Of a stretch of DNA of 59,775 nt, positions 43,006 to 54,837 are shown in pieces. How positions within the stretch are numbered: the stretch's first letter is position 1; every line of letters begins with the position of its first letter. The DNA lies in the NCBI GenBank assembly GCA_009779265.1, contig WREP01000012.1, forward strand, positions 1 to 59,775, given 5' to 3'. A model generated the notes under the pieces. The model was given only the letters and a program-made list of their open reading frames with translations. It was not told where the DNA came from and searched no databases. Source of the DNA: Betaproteobacteria bacterium (GTDB taxonomy: Bacteria; Pseudomonadota; Gammaproteobacteria; Burkholderiales; Rhodocyclaceae). The translations under genes and the position numbers were made by a program.

Positions 43006-44033
43006 TGATGTTATTTTCCGTGTATGCGATGCGGGTTCGTGACAACTTCGCCGCCCTCTTCACGCAGCCGCTCTTCATTCTGTGCGCGGTGCTGCTCGTC
43101 GTCGTCATCTGCGCCGTCCTCATCCTGCCCCTGTGGTTTGGCCGCCGCGCCGCTGTGGAGGGTGACCGGCAGGCAGCCAATCTGGCCATTTTCCGCGACC
43201 AATTGGCCGATCTCGAACGCGAGCATCAGGAAGGCATCCTGGCCGAGGTCGATTTCGCCCAGGCCCGCCAGGAATTGCAGCGCCGCCTCCTCGACGAGGC
43301 CGCCCCGGCCGAAGCGGCGCCGGCCACGGCCGTCCCCAGCCGCAAGACGGCCATCGCCCTGGGCCTGCTGCTGCCGCTCGGCGCACTGCTTGGTTATCTG
43401 CTGCTCGGCACCCCGGCGGCGCTCGATCCGGCGCGTACGACGCCGGCCCAGGGCGGCATGACGCAGGAGCAGGTCGACGGCATGGTCGCCCGTCTGGCCG
43501 AGCGCATGCAGAGCCATCCCGACGACGTGCAGGGCTGGCTGCTGCTGGCCCGCTCCTACGAGGCGCTTGGCCGCCGCGACGATGCTGCCAAGGCCGGCGC
43601 CAGCGCCGAGCAAGCCGTCGCCCGTCTGGCCGAGCGCGCGCAAGCCAAGCCCGACGACATGCCGGGTCAACTACTGCTGGCCCGTTCCTACGAGCTGCTT
43701 GGCCGTTACGACGATGCCGCCAAGGTTTACGCCAAGGCCGAAAAAGCCATCAACGACCAGCCCGATCTGTTGGCCCGCTATGCCGAGAGCCTTGCCCTGT
43801 CCAGCGGTCAGAACGGGCTGCTGGCCGGCAAGCCGCGCCAACTGGTCGAGCGCGCCCTGAAGCTCGATCCCCAGCATGCCTACAGCCTCTACCTTGCCGC
43901 TGCCGCAGCCACGCAGGCCAACGAAAAGGAAAAGGCCATCGCCTACTGGGAGACCCTGCTGCCGCAGCTCGAACCCGGCTCCGAGCAGGCGCAGATGGTG
44001 CGCGCCAGTATCGACAAGCTGAAGGGTAAATAA
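43002..44033 (+). CDS. ccmI: CcmI, TPR chaperone for apocytochrome c
   Basis: 343 residues: two N-terminal transmembrane helices ('FILCAVLLVVVICAVLILPLWF' and 'TAIALGLLLPLGALLGYLLLG') with a short leucine-rich loop between, then TPR repeats ('DVQGWLLLARSYEALGRRDDAAKA', 'MPGQLLLARSYELLGRYDDAAKVY'). The TPR domain captures the C-terminal helix of apocytochromes. It is a separate gene from ccmH here, unlike the fused E. coli ccmH. A start further in (MRVRDNF) is possible. Confidence 0.93.
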   Translation: MMMLFSVYAMRVRDNFAALFTQPLFILCAVLLVVVICAVLILPLWFGRRAAVEGDRQAANLAIFRDQLADLEREHQEGILAEVDFAQARQELQRRLLDEAAPAEAAPATAVPSRKTAIALGLLLPLGALLGYLLLGTPAALDPARTTPAQGGMTQEQVDGMVARLAERMQSHPDDVQGWLLLARSYEALGRRDDAAKAGASAEQAVARLAERAQAKPDDMPGQLLLARSYELLGRYDDAAKVYAKAEKAINDQPDLLARYAESLALSSGQNGLLAGKPRQLVERALKLDPQHAYSLYLAAAAATQANEKEKAIAYWETLLPQLEPGSEQAQMVRASIDKLKGK

Positions 44034-44038
44034 AACCT

Positions 44039-44515
44039 ATGGTCGACGCCGCGCGCCGTGGCTTTCTGCGCGGCCGGTCGCGGCCAAAAGCCGAATTGCG
44101 CCCGCCCTGGGCGCTGCCGGAAGCGGCTTTTGTCGATCACTGCACGCGCTGCCGCGATTGTCTGCCAGCGTGCCCGCAGGGCATCGTCGTCAGCGGCGAC
44201 GGCGGCTATCCGCGCATTGATTTCAGCCGTGGCGAATGCACTTTCTGCGCCGCCTGCGTTACCGCCTGCCAGCCGCAAGCCCTGCTGCGCCGTGAGGGCG
44301 AGGCGCCGTGGGCCTGCCGGGCAAGCGTTGGCGCTGCCTGCCTGCCGCAGCACGGGGTCGAATGCCGGGTCTGCGGCGATTACTGCGCCGCCGGGGCCAT
44401 CCGCTTTCCGCCCCGTCTTGGCGGCAGTCCGCTGCCGGCAATCGACGCCGAGCGCTGCACCGGCTGCGGCGCCTGCCTCGCGCCCTGTCCCGGCGGCGCT
44501 ATCCAGATCGCCTGA
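44039..44515 (+). CDS. napF: NapF-type ferredoxin
   Basis: 158 residues with Fe4S4-binding cysteine clusters: 'HCTRCRDCLPACP', 'ECTFCAACVTACQ' and 'RCTGCGACLAPCP', plus extra cysteines in 'HGVECRVCGDYCAAG'. The N-terminal 'DAARRGFLRGR' is typical of NapF. NapF is a cytoplasmic protein that helps mature or supply electrons to the periplasmic nitrate reductase NapA. It starts 5 nt after ccmI, so it is probably the last gene of the ccm operon; the rest of nap is not in the window. Confidence 0.92.
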   Translation: MVDAARRGFLRGRSRPKAELRPPWALPEAAFVDHCTRCRDCLPACPQGIVVSGDGGYPRIDFSRGECTFCAACVTACQPQALLRREGEAPWACRASVGAACLPQHGVECRVCGDYCAAGAIRFPPRLGGSPLPAIDAERCTGCGACLAPCPGGAIQIA

Positions 44516-44517
44516 TT

Positions 44518-44778
44518 CTACTGTTCGGGGGTGTATGGCAATAGTGGCGCGGGCGAAAAACCGAGTTCTATCATCTCGGCTTCCAGTTTGATGCGTAAAA
44601 TCAGCAAGCCGCGCAGCGATTCCCGCGCCCGATCCTCCGCCCAGGAAAGGTGGTCGTCATGCAGGCAGGCATCGATTTCGTAGCGATTGGCCAGATCGAC
44701 ATGGCAAACCACGGCGTAACGCCGAATCTCGTGATCCAATTCCTGCAATTCGTGTTCATAATGCTCGAAGCCGCTCAT
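44518..44778 (-). CDS. Small acidic protein of unknown function
   Basis: 86 residues from ATG 44778, convergent to napF with only 2 nt between stops. Two helices are likely ('EHYEHELQELDHEIRRYAVVCHVDLANR' and 'AEDRARESLRGLLILRIKLEAEMIELG'). Rich in His and Glu, one Cys pair at 'VVCHVDLANRYEIDACLHDDH'. Not recognised. It lies opposite the start of the 44811 gene. Confidence 0.65.
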   Translation of the reverse strand: MSGFEHYEHELQELDHEIRRYAVVCHVDLANRYEIDACLHDDHLSWAEDRARESLRGLLILRIKLEAEMIELGFSPAPLLPYTPEQ

Positions 44779-44810
44779 AATCAAAGCATACAGCCAAATG
44801 GAATCTTCCG

Positions 44811-46337
44811 ATGCACTGGTTAAGTCTGCCTGATCCGCGCAAGAACATTACCCTGGCCTTTCGCGATCTTGCCGAGGGGCGGGCCTGGCTGGCCAGGCAA
44901 CCGTCGGCCCAGCCGCAGCAGATGCTGGCGGCGCTGGTCATGCAGGTCGAAGCCATCGACGGCGGCGGTTGCGATCCGGCGCTAAGCGTCAAATTGCTCG
45001 GCCTGCTGCGCCACGCGGCGGCGCCCTTGCAGGAGCACATCGAACCGCGCTTTACGCGCAAGCCCCTGCCGCTGCCCGCCGAAGACTACCGCGCCTTCGC
45101 ACTGGTCGCTCGCTTCTGGCACCGCCTCGGCGTCGCCTATCTGCGCCGCTATGAGGAACTGGACATGGAGCAGCGCGGCCTAGCCCTCAATCGCGCCGCC
45201 AGCGCCTTGCGTCTTGCCGCCAATGTCCATTTCCTGGCGGCCTACGAATGCCCGCTGGCGCTTGAGCGCCAGCTCCTCGCCGTTCTCGCCCTGGGTCAGC
45301 GCGATGGCCTGCTGACGCGCCTCTTGCCGGACAAAGCCTTTCCCCAACTCGGCGATGCGACCGTTGCCGGTCACCTGGCCTGGGACTTCCTGTTACGTCT
45401 GATCGACCCCTATCGCCTGACCGCGCCGCAACTGCATGTCGCCAACCGGGCGCTCAGCCGCTGGCGCGAGTTGGCCGAATTCCGCGGCAAACCCGATCCC
45501 GACGTGCATGGCCGCGACATCGACCTGAACGCCCTGCACGGCGCCGCGCTGCCCGACATCGCGCCGCGCTGGCTGGTCATCAGCGCCATCGACCGCAAAT
45601 TGCGCAGGCGCCTCGAATCGCTGCGCCAGGGCGAGACGCCGGAAAGCCTGAAGCTCGGCCGCGAATTATCGGCAGCGGCCTGCATCGACTTGCTTGAGGA
45701 AATCCGCCACAGCCTGACCATGCCCGAGCGGGAAGTAGACGATGCCGTCGGCGACATCGCGCTCGCCTTCGGCGGCGAGGATGCCTATGCCATGCTGCGC
45801 GGCGAGTACCTGAACGCCAGCGGCGACCTCGCTCCCGAGAGCAGCGCGCTTGCCTACCAGCGGACCGTGGTGTTCGGCTTCGACCGCGCCGATCAGGCGA
45901 CCACGGCGATCAAGCGCATTGCGGTTACCAGCGAGATCTGGCAGCAGATCGACGGCATGGTCTTGCGCGCCGGCACTGGCAAGGCGCGCCGTCAGGCGCC
46001 CTGTCTGGTGGCCGCCCAGGTGCAAGGCCAGGCGCGGCTGGGGGTGCTGTTCGGCTTGCAGGTAACGGCCGGCGACGCGCTGACCGGCGGCCTCTACTGG
46101 TACCCGGGCGAGATCGAAGCCGGCTGGCTCAAGCGGCCCGCAGCGGGCGCGCTGCCGCGCATTCCGGCCTTTCTGATCCGCGCCGAGGGGCAGGTGTCGC
46201 TGGCGCTGCCGGCTACGGCCAGCGTCCGCCTGGGGGTCGGCCTTGTCATCGGCGGCGCGTCGCTGGAACATCTGCGGCCGGACGAGGTACTCGAACGCGG
46301 CGTCGATTTCGTCCGCTATGCCTGCCACGCCGGGTGA
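44811..46337 (+). CDS. Conserved-looking cytoplasmic protein of unknown function
   Basis: 508 residues, no signal peptide or membrane segment. The N-terminal half is helical (Ala/Leu/Arg-rich, residues 10-230, with 'AFALVARFWHRLGVAYLRRYEELDMEQ'). From about 350 there is a beta-rich part ('AQVQGQARLGVLFGLQVTAGDALTGGLYW', 'GASLEHLRPDEVLERGVDFVRY') that loosely recalls PilZ or molecular-scaffold domains found in betaproteobacterial proteins. I do not assign a function. GC content matches the core genome, and the gene stands alone, convergent with the next. Confidence 0.75.
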   Translation: MHWLSLPDPRKNITLAFRDLAEGRAWLARQPSAQPQQMLAALVMQVEAIDGGGCDPALSVKLLGLLRHAAAPLQEHIEPRFTRKPLPLPAEDYRAFALVARFWHRLGVAYLRRYEELDMEQRGLALNRAASALRLAANVHFLAAYECPLALERQLLAVLALGQRDGLLTRLLPDKAFPQLGDATVAGHLAWDFLLRLIDPYRLTAPQLHVANRALSRWRELAEFRGKPDPDVHGRDIDLNALHGAALPDIAPRWLVISAIDRKLRRRLESLRQGETPESLKLGRELSAAACIDLLEEIRHSLTMPEREVDDAVGDIALAFGGEDAYAMLRGEYLNASGDLAPESSALAYQRTVVFGFDRADQATTAIKRIAVTSEIWQQIDGMVLRAGTGKARRQAPCLVAAQVQGQARLGVLFGLQVTAGDALTGGLYWYPGEIEAGWLKRPAAGALPRIPAFLIRAEGQVSLALPATASVRLGVGLVIGGASLEHLRPDEVLERGVDFVRYACHAG

Positions 46338-46346
46338 AAGCTCGGA

Positions 46347-47768
46347 TCATCGAGACAAATCGTAGGAATAGATGTTGGGGTCGTCGTTCTCGTACCAGTT
46401 GCCCTTGTTCCAGTAGACCTGTTTTTTCCCGGCGTTGAAGCCGAGAACCCCAAGGTAACCGGGAATTGCAAGCTTGGTCCATGTTCTGCCGTTGTTTTTT
46501 GAGAAATACACGGCGTCGGCGCTGATATTTGCCGGGTATCTTCCCCAGGGGTACAACCAGCGCGGCACTTTATGGTCGCTGTCGATTGTCGCCAGAATGA
46601 CATCGTCGCTGGCGAAGAAATTGTGTTCCTGATTTGATCTGATGGATGAATCAGCGGGAAATGGCCAGAAAGGATTGGGCAGCGTGCTGAGTCTTTTCCA
46701 TGAATGATCCCCGACAAGCAATTCCGCCAGTTCGGCGTCGAAAATATTGCCTTGGCTCACCGCGGCAATGATGCGCCCCTTGCCATTGCTTATCAGTTGA
46801 TAAATGAAAAGCCCCTGATGTGTGCGTACCTCGCCAAGCTCCCACCGACCCTCTTTGCGCGTCAACTGCCCTTCGCGTGTAATGGCCTCCCAGTTACGGC
46901 CATCCCAATATCTGTCACTGACCCAGACCTTTGCTTGCTGGGCGTCCAGTTGGACTACATGCGCTTTGATGGTATTTGTGTAATCCCCCCGGGGGCGCAT
47001 GTCAGCATAGAGTTTTTTTGAAAGCTCGATGGCTTCTGTATGTTCCCCCTGATCGGGCGAGTAGAAAATGCGCTCAAAATCTTCATAACCGCCCCATGCC
47101 CATACCTCATTATTGTTATAAAAATAAGGCTCCAAAAAATATGCCTTCGACCTTTCTGTCATGGCCATGAATCCGTTTTCCAGGAGAGCTTGCCAGGTTT
47201 TTCCCTGATCGCTTGTGCGGAAAACGGCGCTCTGCCGGTAGGGGCGTTTTTCATCCGGCGCAAGATTCAGCCCGGTCAGCAAAAACAGGTTTTCTCCATC
47301 CGGGGAAGAAATCAGGCGTGCCCTGCCGTCAACAAAGGCCAATACATGAAACTCGCCATCTTCGCCCAAGCGGGAAATCAGCGTGACCCCTTCTCCATTG
47401 CGCAGCGTCAGCGACCGGGCTTGCAGCGCCATGCTGCCCCAGCGCTGCGCCTCGTCAGCGCTTTGGGGCAGCAAACTGCCCAGATCAAGGGCGCTCGCCG
47501 GTATTTCGTCCGCATACTCCCGGTAGCCCACCAGCCAGATATTCCGCGGCGTGGCGGTAATGCCCGTACAGAATTGTTCCATCGCGCGTTGCCCGGCAAG
47601 CGGCGCCTTGCCCAATACCTGCTGGCCGGGGCTGCTGCCGCCGAGTTCGAGCTTGGCGCTGGACAGCGCCAAGATGTAGCCCAGTGCGAGCAGTATTAAA
47701 AGCACAGCGAACGATTTTATTATTCTGCCCGGCGACGCCTGCCTGGTAATGCGGCGAAAAATTTCCAT
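46347..47768 (-). CDS. Membrane-anchored beta-propeller protein with Asp-box (BNR) repeats
   Basis: 473 residues from ATG 47768 (AGGAG 10 nt upstream). An N-terminal signal anchor ('SFAVLLILLALGYILALSS') is followed by a domain with Asp-box motifs of sialidase-like propellers: 'FRTSDQGKTWQALL', 'FYSPDQGEHTEAI' and 'YFSKNNGRTWTKL'. The periplasmic function is unknown; the sialidase catalytic Arg triad is not evident. The gene is clearly lower in GC than its neighbours, which suggests transfer. Confidence 0.78.
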   Translation of the reverse strand: MEIFRRITRQASPGRIIKSFAVLLILLALGYILALSSAKLELGGSSPGQQVLGKAPLAGQRAMEQFCTGITATPRNIWLVGYREYADEIPASALDLGSLLPQSADEAQRWGSMALQARSLTLRNGEGVTLISRLGEDGEFHVLAFVDGRARLISSPDGENLFLLTGLNLAPDEKRPYRQSAVFRTSDQGKTWQALLENGFMAMTERSKAYFLEPYFYNNNEVWAWGGYEDFERIFYSPDQGEHTEAIELSKKLYADMRPRGDYTNTIKAHVVQLDAQQAKVWVSDRYWDGRNWEAITREGQLTRKEGRWELGEVRTHQGLFIYQLISNGKGRIIAAVSQGNIFDAELAELLVGDHSWKRLSTLPNPFWPFPADSSIRSNQEHNFFASDDVILATIDSDHKVPRWLYPWGRYPANISADAVYFSKNNGRTWTKLAIPGYLGVLGFNAGKKQVYWNKGNWYENDDPNIYSYDLSR

Positions 47769-47800
47769 GCGCTGTTTCTCCTGAAGCGCGCCCATAAAGA

Positions 47801-47828
47801 CACAGGCCCGTCATTAAACGGGCCTGTG
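47801..47828 (-). terminator. Terminator of the propionyl-CoA carboxylase operon
   Basis: A perfect 10-bp stem CACAGGCCCG/CGGGCCTGTG with an 8-nt loop, followed on the minus strand by TCTTT. It lies 27 nt past the pccA stop. Confidence 0.8.
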
Positions 47829-47855
47829 CGGGTTACGGTGAGTCGGCGGGGACGA

Positions 47856-49868
47856 TCACTCGAATTCGATGATCACCTGATCGACCGACAGGCTCTCGCC
47901 GACGGCGGCGGCGATTTTCTTGACCTTGCAATCCTGCTCGGCCTTGAGGATGTTTTCCATCTTCATCGCCTCGATGATCGCCAGTTTTTCCCCAGCCTTC
48001 ACTTCCCGGCCGACTTCGACCGCGACTTCGCGCAGCAGGCCGGGCATCGGCGAGAGCAGGAATTTCGACAGGTCGGGCGCCGGTTTTTCCGGCATCAGCG
48101 CCAGCAGTTCGGCAGCGCGCGCGCTCATGACCATGAAGTCGGCGCGGGTGCCCCAGTGGTACAGGCTGTAGCGGGTCTTGTGGCGCTCGACTTGCAGGGT
48201 GAAGGGGGCGCCGTTGTAGGTGCCCTTGAACAGCGATTCGCCCAGTTTCCAGTCGGAAAGGATTTCGTAGGCGCTGCCGTTGTATTCGACATAATAGCCC
48301 CCCTCGATCGGGCGCGCGGTGACCGGGTGGTTTTCCTTCTCCTCGCCGTTCAGGCGCACAACCATCCACTGATCGCCGACGATGCGCTCATGACCTTCCA
48401 ACTGGCCGGAGATGGAGGCCGAGCGGTCGGTGAAGGCGCGGTAGACGTAGGCGGCGACCGAGACCAGCAGGGCTGGGTCATCGTGCGGCACCATCGAGGC
48501 GTCGAAGCCCTTGGGGTATTCCTTGGCGATGAAGCCGGTGTCGAAAACGCCGGACTGGAAGCGCGGGTGCTGCATGAGCGCTGCCTGGAACGGGATGTTC
48601 GAGGAAATACCGCGAATCACGAAGGCGTTCAGGCCGGCGCGCATGCGCGAGATGGCGGCGTTGCGATCCTTGCCGTGCACGATCAGCTTGGCGATCATCG
48701 AGTCGTAGAACATCGAGATTTCGCCGCCGTCATAGACGCCGGTATCGACGCGGATGGTGCCCTTGGCATCGGTGCCTTCGGCCGGCGGCAGGAACTTGAC
48801 CAGACGGCCGGTGGAGGGCAGGAAGCCGCGGAAGGGATCTTCGGCGTTGATGCGGCATTCCATCGACCAGCCGTCGATCTTGACCTCGGCTTGGGTGAGG
48901 GGCAGCTTTTCGCCAGCGGCGACACGAATCATCTGCTCGACCAGATCGAGGCCGGTAATCAGTTCGGTGACCGGGTGCTCGACCTGCAAGCGGGTGTTCA
49001 TTTCCAGGAAATAGAATTCCTTGGTGGCGCCGGAGACGACGAATTCGACGGTACCCGCCGATTCGTAATTAACAGCGCGGGCCAGGGCCACGGCCTGCTC
49101 GCCCATGGCCTTGCGCATTTCGGCATCGACGAAGGGGCTGGGCGCTTCCTCGATGACTTTCTGATGACGGCGCTGGATCGAGCATTCACGCTCGTTGAGG
49201 TAGACATAGTTGCCGTGAGAGTCACCGAGCACCTGGATTTCGATATGGCGCGGTTCCAGGACGAATTTTTCGATGAATACGCGGTCGTCGCCGAAGGAAT
49301 TACGCGCCTCATTGACACAGGAGGAAAAGCCCTCGTGCGCCTCGGCGTCGTTGTAGGCGACGCGCAGACCCTTGCCGCCGCCGCCGGCGGAAGCCTTGAT
49401 CATCACTGGGTAACCGATCTTCTTGGCGATTTCGACCGCCGCGTCGGGGCCGGCAATGGCTTCGTTATGGCCGGGGATGGTGTTGACCCCGGCGACGATG
49501 GCCAGCTTCTTGGACTCGATCTTGTCGCCCATCTTGGCGACCGAATAATGCTTCGGCCCGATGAATTTGATGCCCGCTTCTTCCAGGCGGCGGGAGAATT
49601 CGGCGTTCTCGGAGAGGAAGCCGTAGCCGGGATGCACCGCCTCGGCACCGGTTTCCTTACAGGCGGCGATGATCTTGTCCATCACCAGATAGGATTCCTT
49701 GGAGGCGGCCGGCCCGATGCAGACGGCTTCATCGGCCATGTCGACATGCAGGGCGTCCTTGTCGGCCTCGGAATAAACGGCAACGGTGGAAATGCCCATC
49801 TTGCGGGCGGTCTTGATGACGCGGCAGGCGATTTCGCCGCGGTTGGCAATGAGAATTTTCTTGAACAT
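47856..49868 (-). CDS. pccA: Propionyl/acetyl-CoA carboxylase alpha subunit (biotin carboxylase + BCCP)
   Basis: 670 residues. Biotin carboxylase domain ('MFKKILIANRGEIACRVIKTA', 'KASAGGGGKGLRVAY', 'EMNTRLQVEHPVTELITG'), a middle BT domain, and a C-terminal biotinyl domain with the lysine in 'AIIEAMKMENIL'. It carboxylates biotin for transfer by PccB. The frame runs on upstream but ATG 49868 gives the canonical start. It is the last gene of the mutase-meaB-pccB-pccA operon, which supports propionyl-CoA as substrate over acetyl-CoA or other acyl-CoAs. Confidence 0.95.
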   Translation of the reverse strand: MFKKILIANRGEIACRVIKTARKMGISTVAVYSEADKDALHVDMADEAVCIGPAASKESYLVMDKIIAACKETGAEAVHPGYGFLSENAEFSRRLEEAGIKFIGPKHYSVAKMGDKIESKKLAIVAGVNTIPGHNEAIAGPDAAVEIAKKIGYPVMIKASAGGGGKGLRVAYNDAEAHEGFSSCVNEARNSFGDDRVFIEKFVLEPRHIEIQVLGDSHGNYVYLNERECSIQRRHQKVIEEAPSPFVDAEMRKAMGEQAVALARAVNYESAGTVEFVVSGATKEFYFLEMNTRLQVEHPVTELITGLDLVEQMIRVAAGEKLPLTQAEVKIDGWSMECRINAEDPFRGFLPSTGRLVKFLPPAEGTDAKGTIRVDTGVYDGGEISMFYDSMIAKLIVHGKDRNAAISRMRAGLNAFVIRGISSNIPFQAALMQHPRFQSGVFDTGFIAKEYPKGFDASMVPHDDPALLVSVAAYVYRAFTDRSASISGQLEGHERIVGDQWMVVRLNGEEKENHPVTARPIEGGYYVEYNGSAYEILSDWKLGESLFKGTYNGAPFTLQVERHKTRYSLYHWGTRADFMVMSARAAELLALMPEKPAPDLSKFLLSPMPGLLREVAVEVGREVKAGEKLAIIEAMKMENILKAEQDCKVKKIAAAVGESLSVDQVIIEFE

Positions 49869-49920
49869 GAAGTCTTGTCCTTTTTGCAGGATTGCGGTTC
49901 CTGATTCACTCAATCCTGTA

Positions 49921-51456
<1,536 letters not shown>

Positions 51457-51492
51457 AAAAAACTCCCTAAGTGGATCGGATCGTGCGGAACT

Positions 51493-52503
51493 TCAGTGTT
51501 GCAAACAGTCGAGCAGGGCGTGCGCGGCAGCAGCCGGCGGCGTTTGTCCTGCCTCGACGGAGAGGATAAGGGCCGGCAGGCTTTCCTGCACGCGCGGATG
51601 GCGGCGGAAATGCTGGCGCAGGCCGGAGTCGATCAATTGCCACATCCAGGCCAATGCCTGGTGCTGGCGCTTGGTGGCAAATTCGCCGGTCGGCTTGAGG
51701 GCGGTCTGATAGTGCTCGACTTGCTCCCAGAAATCGGCGATGCCCTCCTTCTTCAAGGCGGAGAGCGTGATTACCGGCGGCGCCCAGTTGGGCGAGGCCG
51801 GGCGTAGCATGTGCAGCGCATTGCGCCACTGGGCGCGCGCCGCCGCGCTCGCGCGCGGGTCGATGTCGGCCTTGTTGATGACCACCAGATCGGCGATCTC
51901 GACGATGCCCTTCTTGATGGCCTGCAAGTCGTCGCCGGCATTCGGCAATTGCAGCAGGCAGAACATGTCGACCATGCCGGCCACGGTCGTTTCCGACTGG
52001 CCGACGCCGACCGTCTCGACGATGATGACATCGTAGCCGGCGGCCTCGCAGAGCAGCATGGCTTCGCGCGTTTTCTCGGCGACGCCGCCGAGCGAGCCGG
52101 CCGAGGGACTGGGCCGGATGAAGGCTTCCTCGCGCTGGGAGAGTTGCTCCATGCGCGTCTTGTCGCCGAGGATGGAACCGCCGGTAAGCGACGACGAGGG
52201 ATCGACGGCGAGCACAGCGAGCTTTTTGCCCTGCTCGATCAGCCAGACGCCGAGGGCTTCGATGAAGGTCGATTTGCCCGCCCCCGGCACGCCGGAAATG
52301 CCAATGCGGATGGCATGCCCGGTGCGTGGCAGGAGCGCCGTCAGCACCTGACGCGCCCGTTGCTGATGATCGAGGCGCGTCGATTCGACCAGCGTGATGG
52401 CCTTGGCCAGCGCCCGGCGCTGGCCGGCCAGGATGCCGTCGACCAGTTGCCGGTCGGCATCGGGCAGCAGATGGACGCGCACAGGCATTTCGTCGAGTTT
52501 CAT
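51493..52503 (-). CDS. meaB: MeaB/ArgK-type GTPase chaperone of methylmalonyl-CoA mutase
   Basis: 336 residues. G3E-family GTPase: Walker A 'GISGVPGAGKST' at about residues 57-68, switch region 'LAVDPSSSLTGGSILGDKTRM', 'IVETVGVGQSE' and the base-recognition NKAD in 'VVINKADID'. It guards the mutase against inactivation and gates cobalamin loading. It starts 6 nt after the mutase stop, confirming the pairing. Confidence 0.95.
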   Translation of the reverse strand: MKLDEMPVRVHLLPDADRQLVDGILAGQRRALAKAITLVESTRLDHQQRARQVLTALLPRTGHAIRIGISGVPGAGKSTFIEALGVWLIEQGKKLAVLAVDPSSSLTGGSILGDKTRMEQLSQREEAFIRPSPSAGSLGGVAEKTREAMLLCEAAGYDVIIVETVGVGQSETTVAGMVDMFCLLQLPNAGDDLQAIKKGIVEIADLVVINKADIDPRASAAARAQWRNALHMLRPASPNWAPPVITLSALKKEGIADFWEQVEHYQTALKPTGEFATKRQHQALAWMWQLIDSGLRQHFRRHPRVQESLPALILSVEAGQTPPAAAAHALLDCLQH

Positions 52504-52509
52504 GCAGAC

Positions 52510-54660
52510 TTAGCCGCAAGTTTTCCTGATTTCTTCGAGCACCTTGCGCGCCGAATCCTCGATGCGCGTGCCGGGGCCGAATACGGCCTTGGCGCCGGCG
52601 GCGAACAGGGCGTCATAATCCTGGGCCGGAATGACGCCGCCGGCGAAGACCACGATGTCGTTGGCGCCCTCCGCCTTCAACGCCTGAATCAGTTGCGGTA
52701 CCAGAGTTTTGTGACCGGCGGCCAGGGACGAGCAGCCGACGGCATGGACGTCGTTCTCGATGGCCTGACGGGCGGCCTCTTCCGGCGTCTGAAAGAGCGG
52801 CCCCATGTCGATGTCGAAGCCGAGGTCGGCATAGGCCGTGGCGACCACCTTGGCGCCCCGGTCATGGCCGTCCTGACCGAGCTTGGCGATCATGATGCGC
52901 GGCCGGCGGCCTTCTTCTTCGGCGAACCTGGCAACATCGGCCTTGATCTGTTCCCAGCTTTCCCGACCTTCCACGACACCGCCGTACACGCCCGAAATGG
53001 TCTGGTTCGTAGCGCGGAAGCGGCCGAAGACCTTTTCCAGCGCATCCGACACTTCGCCGACCGTGGCGCGCAGGCGGATGGCCTGGACCGACAGATCGAG
53101 CAGGTTGCCTTCGCCGCTTTCGGCGCAACGGGTCAGCGCCGCCAGCGCGGCTTCGACCGCCGCTGCATCGCGCGTGGCGCGAATCTGCTTGAGGCGGGCG
53201 ATTTGCGCTTCGCGCACGGCATGATTGTCGATATCGAGAATGTCGATCGCGTCTTCCTGGGCCAGCTTGTACTTGTTGACGCCGACGATGACATCCTTGC
53301 CCGAATCGATGCGCGCCTGCTTGTCGGCGGCGCAGGTTTCGACCTGCATCTTGGCCCAGCCGGATTCGACCGCCTTGGTCATGCCGCCCATCGCCTCGAT
53401 TTCCTGGATGATGTTCCAGGCCTTGTCGGCCATGTCCTGGGTCAGCTTCTCCATCATGTAGGAGCCGGCCCACGGGTCGACGACATTGGTGATGTGCGTT
53501 TCTTCCTGGATGATCAACTGCGTGTTGCGGGCGATGCGGGCCGAAAACTCGGTCGGCAGCGCGATGGCTTCATCGAGGGCATTGGTGTGCAGCGACTGGG
53601 TGCCGCCGAAAACCGCCGCCATTGCCTCGATGGTGGTGCGCACCACGTTGTTGTAGGGGTCTTGCTCGGTCAGCGACCAGCCCGAAGTCTGGCTGTGCGT
53701 GCGCAGCATCTTCGACTTGGCGCTCTTGGCGTTGAAGCCGGTCATGATGCGATCCCACAGCAGGCGGCCGGCGCGCATCTTGGCGATTTCCAGATAGAAA
53801 TTCATGCCCACCGCCCAGAAGAAGGACAGGCGGCCGGCGAAAGTATCGACATCCATGCCGGCGGCGATGCCGGTGCGCACGTACTCCATGCCATCGGCCA
53901 GCGTGAAGGCCAACTCGATGGCCTGATTGGCGCCCGCTTCCTGGATGTGGTAGCCGGAAATCGAGATCGAGTTGAACTTCGGCATGTGCTGCGCCGTATA
54001 GCCGAAAATGTCGGCGATGATCTTCATCGACGGCTTGGGCGGATAGATATAGGTATTCCGCACCATGAATTCTTTGAGAATGTCGTTCTGGATGGTGCCG
54101 GACAGTTGCGCCTGCTGCACGCCCTGTTCCTCGGCGGCAACGATGTAGCCGGCGAGAATGGGCAGCACGGCGCCATTCATGGTCATCGACACGGAAATCT
54201 TGTCGAGCGGGATGCCGTCGAAGAGGATTTTCATGTCCTCGACCGAGTCGATGGCCACGCCGGCCTTGCCGACATCGCCCAAAACGCGCTGATTATCGGA
54301 ATCGTAGCCGCGGTGCGTGGCTAGATCGAAAGCCACCGAAACGCCCTGACCGCCAGCGGCCAGCGCCTTGCGATAGAAGGCGTTGGATGCCTCGGCGGTG
54401 GAAAAACCGGCGTACTGGCGGATGGTCCACGGCTTGACCGCATACATGGTTGGCTGCGGGCCGCGCAGATAGGGCGAAAAACCGGGCAGGGTATCGGCGA
54501 AGGCCAGGCCCTCGACGTCTTTCTTCGTATACAGGGCCTTGAGTTGCAGCCCTTCCGGGGTGTTCCACGCCAGCTTGCCGACGTCGCCGCCGGGCGCCTG
54601 TTTGGCAGCAGCCTTTTCCCAAGCGTCCAGATTGTTGGAGTCAAAGAAATTTTCAGACAT
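52510..54660 (-). CDS. Methylmalonyl-CoA mutase, large (single-chain) form
   Basis: 716 residues. The substrate-binding barrel has '[41 protein letters not shown]' and '[14 protein letters not shown]'; the C-terminal B12 domain has the DxHxxG motif '[24 protein letters not shown]', '[12 protein letters not shown]' and 'VFAGGVIP'. This homodimeric form (ScpA/human MUT type) interconverts methylmalonyl-CoA and succinyl-CoA with adenosylcobalamin. First gene of the operon, divergent from a GntR regulator. No epimerase gene is present in the window. Confidence 0.96.
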   Translation of the reverse strand: MSENFFDSNNLDAWEKAAAKQAPGGDVGKLAWNTPEGLQLKALYTKKDVEGLAFADTLPGFSPYLRGPQPTMYAVKPWTIRQYAGFSTAEASNAFYRKALAAGGQGVSVAFDLATHRGYDSDNQRVLGDVGKAGVAIDSVEDMKILFDGIPLDKISVSMTMNGAVLPILAGYIVAAEEQGVQQAQLSGTIQNDILKEFMVRNTYIYPPKPSMKIIADIFGYTAQHMPKFNSISISGYHIQEAGANQAIELAFTLADGMEYVRTGIAAGMDVDTFAGRLSFFWAVGMNFYLEIAKMRAGRLLWDRIMTGFNAKSAKSKMLRTHSQTSGWSLTEQDPYNNVVRTTIEAMAAVFGGTQSLHTNALDEAIALPTEFSARIARNTQLIIQEETHITNVVDPWAGSYMMEKLTQDMADKAWNIIQEIEAMGGMTKAVESGWAKMQVETCAADKQARIDSGKDVIVGVNKYKLAQEDAIDILDIDNHAVREAQIARLKQIRATRDAAAVEAALAALTRCAESGEGNLLDLSVQAIRLRATVGEVSDALEKVFGRFRATNQTISGVYGGVVEGRESWEQIKADVARFAEEEGRRPRIMIAKLGQDGHDRGAKVVATAYADLGFDIDMGPLFQTPEEAARQAIENDVHAVGCSSLAAGHKTLVPQLIQALKAEGANDIVVFAGGVIPAQDYDALFAAGAKAVFGPGTRIEDSARKVLEEIRKTCG

Positions 54661-54837
54661 GGAATTAACTCTCGCAAATACTTTCGAAAATTCGATTTTT
54701 TTTGGGCCGATGGTGCAGAATCCAAAACTCTACGTACTCGCGCCCCCCCTTGACACACCTGACCCCCCATAATACGTTATACATAATTACAGAGGCAAGC
54801 CGGCACGCACCGACGGCCCATTCCCCCACACCGCCAG

